Source: Actinomycetota bacterium (GTDB lineage Bacteria > Actinomycetota > JAHEXW01 > JAGVPG01). Taken from it: 64,000 bases of DNA. Position 1 is the stretch's first letter. Each line of letters begins with the position of its first letter. This document shows, piece after piece, positions 58,591-64,000 of the stretch. The DNA lies in contig JAGVPG010000033.1 in NCBI GenBank assembly GCA_020052375.1, positions 1 to 64,000 on the forward strand, in the 5' to 3' direction. The translations under genes and the position numbers were made by a program. Under the pieces are notes generated by a model. The model did no database searches. It had not been told where the DNA came from and saw only the letters and a list, made by a program, of their open reading frames with translations.

Positions 58591-58974
58591 GTGTTGCGGA
58601 CTATATTGAAGAGTAAGATACATAGGGCGACCGTTACTGAAGCGGATATGCATTACCAGGGGAGCATCACGATCGATGACGCCCTGATGGAAGCGGCCGA
58701 CATCTTGCCATACGAGAAAGTCGCGGTCCTTGATGTGACCAACGGCGCGCGGCTTGAGACGTATGCTATCAAAGGCGAGCGGGGCTCGGGCATCATATGC
58801 TTGAATGGCGCCGCCGCCCATCTCATCCATAAAGACGACATCGTCATCATATTGACCTACGCGTCGATGTCGGACGACGAAGCCCGCGGCTTCAAACCCA
58901 AAGCCGTCTTCGTCGACTCCGCGAACAAGATCACCCACGTCGAGAACAACATCCAACCAGAGGACGACTGTTAG
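58591..58974 (+). CDS. panD: Aspartate 1-decarboxylase
   Basis: [30 protein letters not shown] (G-S processing site). Confidence 0.96.
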   Translation: MLRTILKSKIHRATVTEADMHYQGSITIDDALMEAADILPYEKVAVLDVTNGARLETYAIKGERGSGIICLNGAAAHLIHKDDIVIILTYASMSDDEARGFKPKAVFVDSANKITHVENNIQPEDDC

Positions 58975-58983
58975 ATCTCTCCT

Positions 58984-59027
58984 GTGTCGTTGCGAGGGAG
59001 CGTTAGCGACCGAAGCAATCTGCGCAA
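58984..59027. repeat. Hairpin repeat family B copy 2
   Basis: tgtgtcgttgcgagggagc-gtta-gcgaccgaagcaatctgcgcaaa. Confidence 0.75.
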
Positions 59028-59034
59028 AAAGTGT

Positions 59035-59109
59035 GTGCCCAGGCTAGGTTGAAGTAAATCTTCTCGCTAAAGATATCCGCTCGAAGAATTCTTCAACCTC
59101 CCCAGCCAC
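59035..59109. repeat. Long nested hairpin, family D copy 2
   Basis: GGTTGAAG..CTTCAACC and TCTTC..GAAGA around loop tcgctaaagatatccgctc. Confidence 0.7.
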
Positions 59110-59231
59110 AGGATGTATAGAAGAACCCTTATGTGCGCATTGGATTCAGTGAACGCATGTTTCACGCCTACTGCTCCTACAATGCACATTTTTTTAGAGA
59201 GGTATAAGAACAGCAATACGCAATACGATTC

Positions 59232-59262
59232 TGTAGCCGCCGACCTTCAGGTCGGCTATTCT
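59232..59262. repeat. Family E hairpin copy 2 (degenerate)
   Basis: gtagccgCCGACC-TTCA-GGTCGGctat. Confidence 0.6.
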
Positions 59263-59345
59263 ATGATCATGTGCAATCACACCCAGGCAAAGTCTATTGC
59301 TATAATAAACTTATTTTGAAATCTAGAGTTTAGAGGTTCTTAACA

Positions 59346-60041
59346 GTGAAGAAGACGACGTTTACGACGAAAAAGAATCGGAAGATCACAGTATTTCTAG
59401 CCATTCTGTTGATTATTGCTGTACCAGTACTATGGAAGTCCGGAGTGTTAGGGTCGGCTTTTTGGCGGACTTTTCTAGCTGTTAAACCATTACAGACAAT
59501 AAGCAGGCCTTTTATAAGCTTCAGACCGGAAGGATTGCCAAAGCAATTGATGAATAAAGATAAAAGACTCTCTGAGATAATTGAGAAGCCCGTCGATAAA
59601 AACAAAATAAGGATAAATATTTCAAAATCAGAGTATAAACTCTCTATCATAAATAAGGGCAAGACAATCAAAGACTATATGATCGTGTTGGGGCGCGATC
59701 CTGTTAATGATAAGCTGCGTGAGGGCGACAGACGGACTCCTGAGGGCGATTTTCGAGTTCAAGATCTGTATCCGCATCCTTCCTGGTCAAAATTTATATG
59801 GATCAACTATCCAACCAAACAATCTTGGACAAAACACGAGCGCGCAAAAGCCAAAGGAGAGATCGATACTGGTTGTGGAATCGGTGGAGAAATCGGTATA
59901 CATGGAGTCCCGTCTGGTGATGATGGACTGGTAGAACAAGGTGTGAACTGGACTCAAGGATGCATCTCTCTGAAGACAGAAGACATAAACGAGATATTTG
60001 AAGTTGTACAGGTCGGTACGATAGTCACGATAGGCCACTAG
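59346..60041 (+). CDS. L,D-transpeptidase (YkuD family)
   Basis: IGIHGVPSGDD..NWTQGCISLKTEDINEIF; N-terminal TM; GTG start. Confidence 0.88.
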   Translation: MKKTTFTTKKNRKITVFLAILLIIAVPVLWKSGVLGSAFWRTFLAVKPLQTISRPFISFRPEGLPKQLMNKDKRLSEIIEKPVDKNKIRINISKSEYKLSIINKGKTIKDYMIVLGRDPVNDKLREGDRRTPEGDFRVQDLYPHPSWSKFIWINYPTKQSWTKHERAKAKGEIDTGCGIGGEIGIHGVPSGDDGLVEQGVNWTQGCISLKTEDINEIFEVVQVGTIVTIGH

Positions 60042-60289
60042 GTTGATTAGTAAGTATGAGGGTTAAGCGATCTATAGTTCGGTAAGGCTCTAGCAACGAC
60101 ACCTTTTATTTACTACTTGCTCTCGCTTCTCGCCTCAATTCACGTATTGCGTATCGCTTATAGCTTTTCATTCACCTCGTTCACTTTATTAACCCTATTC
60201 ACTACTTGCAGCTTGCTTTCTCTAATGACAAACATATAGTCATTACGCTACTTCAATCAAGCGTGATTATTAGAAGAAACATAAGGAGC

Positions 60290-60330
60290 ATGTTACAGAA
60301 CTTATGATGCAAGACCCGACTTCATTTTAC
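60290..60330. repeat. Degenerate family P arm (tgttacagaacttatgatgcaagacccgact)
   Basis: Similar to 48150-48180. Confidence 0.55.
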
Positions 60331-61628
60331 TTAATAGGGAACCAGCCGATGAATTCGGTATTATGGTGGGCACCTCCGAGGAGCGTTGTCTGCCCTGTAT
60401 GCGTATCGATCTTGTATAGAATTGCTTGATTTGGCGCAGATTCCTCACCCACTATGTTCAAGTAGATTAGTGTTTGTTTCGACGGAGCCCAGGCAAGTAG
60501 GCGATACAGTCTTTTCTCCTGTGTTTTCTCTTCGATCTGACCGATTCTGGTCAATGTTTTTGAGTCCAGTGAGTAATCATAAAGGATCTGGATGTCTTTT
60601 GTGTTTCTGGCTGCTTCCCAGTTTTTCGCATAAACGACCGCCAAATGCCGGCTGTCTGGTGACCAAAGGAAAAAGCGAGGGACTCCGCCGACTTCGACCA
60701 TATCGAAACTTGGGAATTCAATAATCTCTTCACGTCCTGTTTCCATGTCCTTAATGCTGATATGAGATGCGCGAAGGCGTGCAATATAATGTTTATTTGG
60801 CGATGGTGTATCGGCAGCTAACCCCATCTCTGAATACATACCATATCTGGTGGGCGGATAGGTACCTGATTCAGGATCAAGAAAAACCGTTGTCACGCGC
60901 CCTGTCGTGGGCTCGACCAGGAACCATCCTCGCGGCCATTTCTTGCCCTGTTTCCGCGCACCTTCCATCAAGATACCTCTGTTCTCCCAGGCAAGAATCC
61001 GTAACGGAACGAAGTCTGTAATTCCTAGGGACAGATTGACCTCGGTGACGATTCCTGTCTTGGGGTTGACTAACGGAATGCGCATATCGGGAGGTTCTGA
61101 TGAGTTGGACCTGAAGTTAAAGACCCATGGCAACTGTGAACCGGATCTACGGGCGAGTAGGCAGGCGACCAGCTTGCCATCAGGCGACCACGCCGTTGAG
61201 GTGAACTTGCAGTCCTCCTCAGCTTTGGCCACTTCGTAAAGTTTACCCGAATCCAGATCGGTTACGTATAGGACATCTCCTCCTGTGTTGGAAGCAAGCA
61301 GGCGTTTATGGTCAGGAGACAGGTGCATTGTAGCATCGGGATCGATACTAAACTCGCGAAAGTCCATGCCGAGACTTCTTGCGGGCGTCCGGGGTTTCAC
61401 TTCTTTACCGTCCAGGTTCAGCCAGACCAAGTAACCGTTGCTATAGAGCAACATAACATCGGAAGGGCTATTATATGTGGGTGGTATCATGCTTGGGGGA
61501 ACTTTCTTAACCTCGTCTATGAAGGTACTGCTCACAAATGGATGATCCATGAGAATCCCGGCGACCAGGACGATTATAGCGAAAAGTGCGATGCTGATGA
61601 TGAGTAGCGCCTTCTTGGCTCGAGTCAT
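60327..61628 (-). CDS. TolB/WD40-like beta-propeller protein, membrane anchored
   Basis: TAWSPDGKLVACLLA; LWSPDSRHLAVVYA; N-terminal TM. Confidence 0.75.
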   Translation of the reverse strand: MTRAKKALLIISIALFAIIVLVAGILMDHPFVSSTFIDEVKKVPPSMIPPTYNSPSDVMLLYSNGYLVWLNLDGKEVKPRTPARSLGMDFREFSIDPDATMHLSPDHKRLLASNTGGDVLYVTDLDSGKLYEVAKAEEDCKFTSTAWSPDGKLVACLLARRSGSQLPWVFNFRSNSSEPPDMRIPLVNPKTGIVTEVNLSLGITDFVPLRILAWENRGILMEGARKQGKKWPRGWFLVEPTTGRVTTVFLDPESGTYPPTRYGMYSEMGLAADTPSPNKHYIARLRASHISIKDMETGREEIIEFPSFDMVEVGGVPRFFLWSPDSRHLAVVYAKNWEAARNTKDIQILYDYSLDSKTLTRIGQIEEKTQEKRLYRLLAWAPSKQTLIYLNIVGEESAPNQAILYKIDTHTGQTTLLGGAHHNTEFIGWFPIK

Positions 61629-61629
61629 A

Positions 61630-62649
61630 TCAGCTCCAACCCGCTAGAAGTTGCTTTATATGCTGCTTGTTGCGTTCCAACATGACAGCTCCCGCGATTA
61701 GTGCGACTCCGATGACTGTCAATCCGATAGGCCAAAGAATTACGTCTATAAAGTAGCGGAAATAAAGTTGGATCACATATACGGTCGTCCAGACAATCCC
61801 TGATACTAGTAATGCTTTTGATCTTGCAGGGATGCTAAATCCGATAGATGCTAGGCACCCAAGAAGCGTGATGGCTTGCCATGTGTGCTCTCTGCTAGGT
61901 ATGCCAGAGGCGATGAGTGCTGCGACTATGACAATTGCCACCCCGGCGATATATAAATAGGATGCAATTCCTATTTGATGCAGGCGTTGATGGATGTATG
62001 CAACTAGAATATATGATGAACCCAGTAAAATAAACAATATAGACCACAGTTCTTCATTGAAACTGGAGTATCCAAGCACAATTCTCAACACGAAGTAGTA
62101 CAAAACGGTAACAGAGATGATATAGAGAAGTGATAGAGGTGCGCGACCGACCAGGTAGGTCGTACAAATATAAGTTACTGAGAGCAGAGAAAATATGAAT
62201 ATCCCGGTTTCATTCCCTCCAAGACTTGTCACTAGGTTATACTCGCTCGCTATCACAAAAAGAAGCAGAGCGAGCATTATAGATGCCAGTGCAAGAACCG
62301 CGTCACCTGTTTTGAGTATCCGGTATCGAGTACGTAGGACTATTCCACCTGTATATGCTGAGAGTGTTACAAGGAAGACGATCCCGACCCTGACACTACT
62401 AACCATGTATTGCCAGCTCATACCTATCAGAAATGCTACCGCTAAAACGATTGCTAATACACCCATGGCTAGAAGGGTGGTTGTGGCTCTGCTTAAGAGA
62501 CTAAGACGGTCACGGATTTCAGGAGTAGGTGCTTCTTTCGCGGCGTAGTATTCAAGGATGGCTTCGCGTTGCGATTGAGAGATTAATTCTTCTTTCCGGA
62601 GGTTTTCCAGTTCTCTAAGAATTACCTCATGGTTTTGATACAACGGCAT
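61630..62649 (-). CDS. DUF2157-like multi-TM protein
   Basis: N-terminal LRKEELISQSQREAILEYY then ~10 TM. Confidence 0.7.
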   Translation of the reverse strand: MPLYQNHEVILRELENLRKEELISQSQREAILEYYAAKEAPTPEIRDRLSLLSRATTTLLAMGVLAIVLAVAFLIGMSWQYMVSSVRVGIVFLVTLSAYTGGIVLRTRYRILKTGDAVLALASIMLALLLFVIASEYNLVTSLGGNETGIFIFSLLSVTYICTTYLVGRAPLSLLYIISVTVLYYFVLRIVLGYSSFNEELWSILFILLGSSYILVAYIHQRLHQIGIASYLYIAGVAIVIVAALIASGIPSREHTWQAITLLGCLASIGFSIPARSKALLVSGIVWTTVYVIQLYFRYFIDVILWPIGLTVIGVALIAGAVMLERNKQHIKQLLAGWS

Positions 62650-62770
62650 CTCCTTGCTCCAGCGATTATTATACCAATAACTGCTACTAACATATCAAAG
62701 TCTCATGTAGGTTGCGGTGTACTGCAATTTATCTCTTTTATTACAACATTCTCCGGCGAGCGTTACTGTT

Positions 62771-62824
62771 TCGCAGTTTGCTTCGTCGGCCGCCCTATGG
62801 GCGGCCTCCTCGCAACGACACAAT
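62771..62824. repeat. Hairpin repeat family B copy 3 (inverted)
   Basis: Reverse complement reads tgtgtcgttgcgaggaggccgcccatagggcggccgacgaagcaaactgcg. Confidence 0.7.
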
Positions 62825-62880
62825 GGGAATTATCACCTGCCACCTGCGTTTCTCCAGCTCTATGTTATACTTTTAGCAGT

Positions 62881-64000
62881 ATGAGGCAGACACCTAGATA
62901 CCTGGTTAATTTCGATACTTCTGAGCTTCCGCAGGAAGAGTTCGATGTCATCATCGTCGGGAGCGGTGTAGCAGGTTTGTCTTGCGCTTATCATCTTAAT
63001 AAATCTCTAAAGGTTGCCGTCCTGACAAAGACCGAGCTGTCATATACGGCGACGCGTTACGCGCAAGGCGGGATAGCGGCGGCGATCGGTGAGAAAGATA
63101 GCATCCGCAACCACTATAACGACACGATCGAGGTGGGACGCGGTCTATGCGATCCGGCGGCTGTAGAAGCGCTGGTGGCTGAAGGCCCGGACTGTATCGA
63201 CGAGCTTAAACGCCTCGGCGTTCCTTTCGATCACCTGAAAGGGCAGCTCAATCTCGGGTTGGAGGCCGGCCATTCATTTCCGCGAGTCGTGCATACAAAA
63301 GACTTCACCGGCAGCGAGGTAGAGACGCATCTCGTCGATGCGGTTAAGGGACTTAGCAATGTGTCCATGCATGAGGCTATCTTCGTCGTCGATATCCTGA
63401 CGGACAAAGACCGGTCAGTCGGTCTGCTACTGCTTAGAGACCATCAACTATCCATCTTCAAGGCGCCGGTCGTCGTTCTGGCCGCCGGAGGCATGGGGCA
63501 ACTCTTTTCGGTGACGACGAATCCACCGATATCCACAGGCGACGGGCTGGCGGTCGCATACCGGGCCGGCGCGGTCCTTGCCGATACGGAGTTCATCCAG
63601 TTCCATCCGACAGCGCTGCATGTATCAGGTTCACCCAGGTTCCTCATCAGCGAGGCAGTCAGAGGCGAAGGCGCTCACATCATCGATAAAAACGGCAACC
63701 GTTTCTTAGTCGACGTATATCCGGAGGCGGAACTTGCTCCAAGAGACGAAGTCGTCCGCCAGATGTTTCTTACTATGCGGGAGACCGACCAGGATCATGT
63801 CTATCTTGACTGCCGTCATATGGGCGAGGACAAGTTCAAAACACGTTTCCCTGTGATATACGAGAAACTCGTAGAGCACGGGATAAACGTGGCCAAAGAC
63901 CAGATCCCAATATCGCCGGCGGCTCACTATATGAGCGGCGGCGTAAAAACAGATCTTGATGGGCGGACGAATATAAAAGGGCTGATGGCTTGCGGCGAGG
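62881..64000 (+). CDS. nadB: L-aspartate oxidase NadB, truncated by window end
   Basis: MRQTPRYLVNFDTSELPQEEFDVIIVGSGVAGLSCAYHL..YAQGGIAAAIG..; open to last base, absent from ORF track. Confidence 0.93.
   Translation, partial: MRQTPRYLVNFDTSELPQEEFDVIIVGSGVAGLSCAYHLNKSLKVAVLTKTELSYTATRYAQGGIAAAIGEKDSIRNHYNDTIEVGRGLCDPAAVEALVAEGPDCIDELKRLGVPFDHLKGQLNLGLEAGHSFPRVVHTKDFTGSEVETHLVDAVKGLSNVSMHEAIFVVDILTDKDRSVGLLLLRDHQLSIFKAPVVVLAAGGMGQLFSVTTNPPISTGDGLAVAYRAGAVLADTEFIQFHPTALHVSGSPRFLISEAVRGEGAHIIDKNGNRFLVDVYPEAELAPRDEVVRQMFLTMRETDQDHVYLDCRHMGEDKFKTRFPVIYEKLVEHGINVAKDQIPISPAAHYMSGGVKTDLDGRTNIKGLMACGE

Noticed and set aside
59113-59319. 68-aa ORF
   Set aside because: Lies across repeat elements; no SD or motif

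Overview
The window looks like a chromosomal segment of an anaerobic or facultative bacterium with actinobacterial-style features: ftsH-folE-folP-folK-panC-panD order, actinobacterial-type initiator tRNA, and many TANNNT-N6-ATG leaderless starts. Lineage is inferred, not proven. Main contents: an HTH/Doc toxin-antitoxin-like pair; a DUF5674-like two-gene operon; an ABC exporter; a co-oriented run (17.3-39.1 kb) with three ethylbenzene-dehydrogenase-like haem lipoproteins, two B12/radical-SAM proteins, an active and an apparently catalytically dead prenyl synthase, TPR, TatA/TatC, a Tat-exported [NiFe] hydrogenase with hyp genes, an archaeal-type topoisomerase I, malate dehydrogenase/fumarase, tmk, holB and yaaT; a DtxR-FeoB iron locus; gltX with tRNA-Gln and tRNA-Glu; msrA/msrB; and tilS-hpt-ftsH-fol-pan, with nadB running off the end. 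Intergenic regions carry several dispersed hairpin repeat families, one with compensatory stem changes, and short-period (7-9 bp) tandem tracts at gene boundaries. The ORF track misses a 54-aa Cys-rich microprotein (2700-2864, minus) and the truncated nadB. No CRISPR array, rRNA or intact transposase was seen. All homology calls come from reading motifs; no searches were run.
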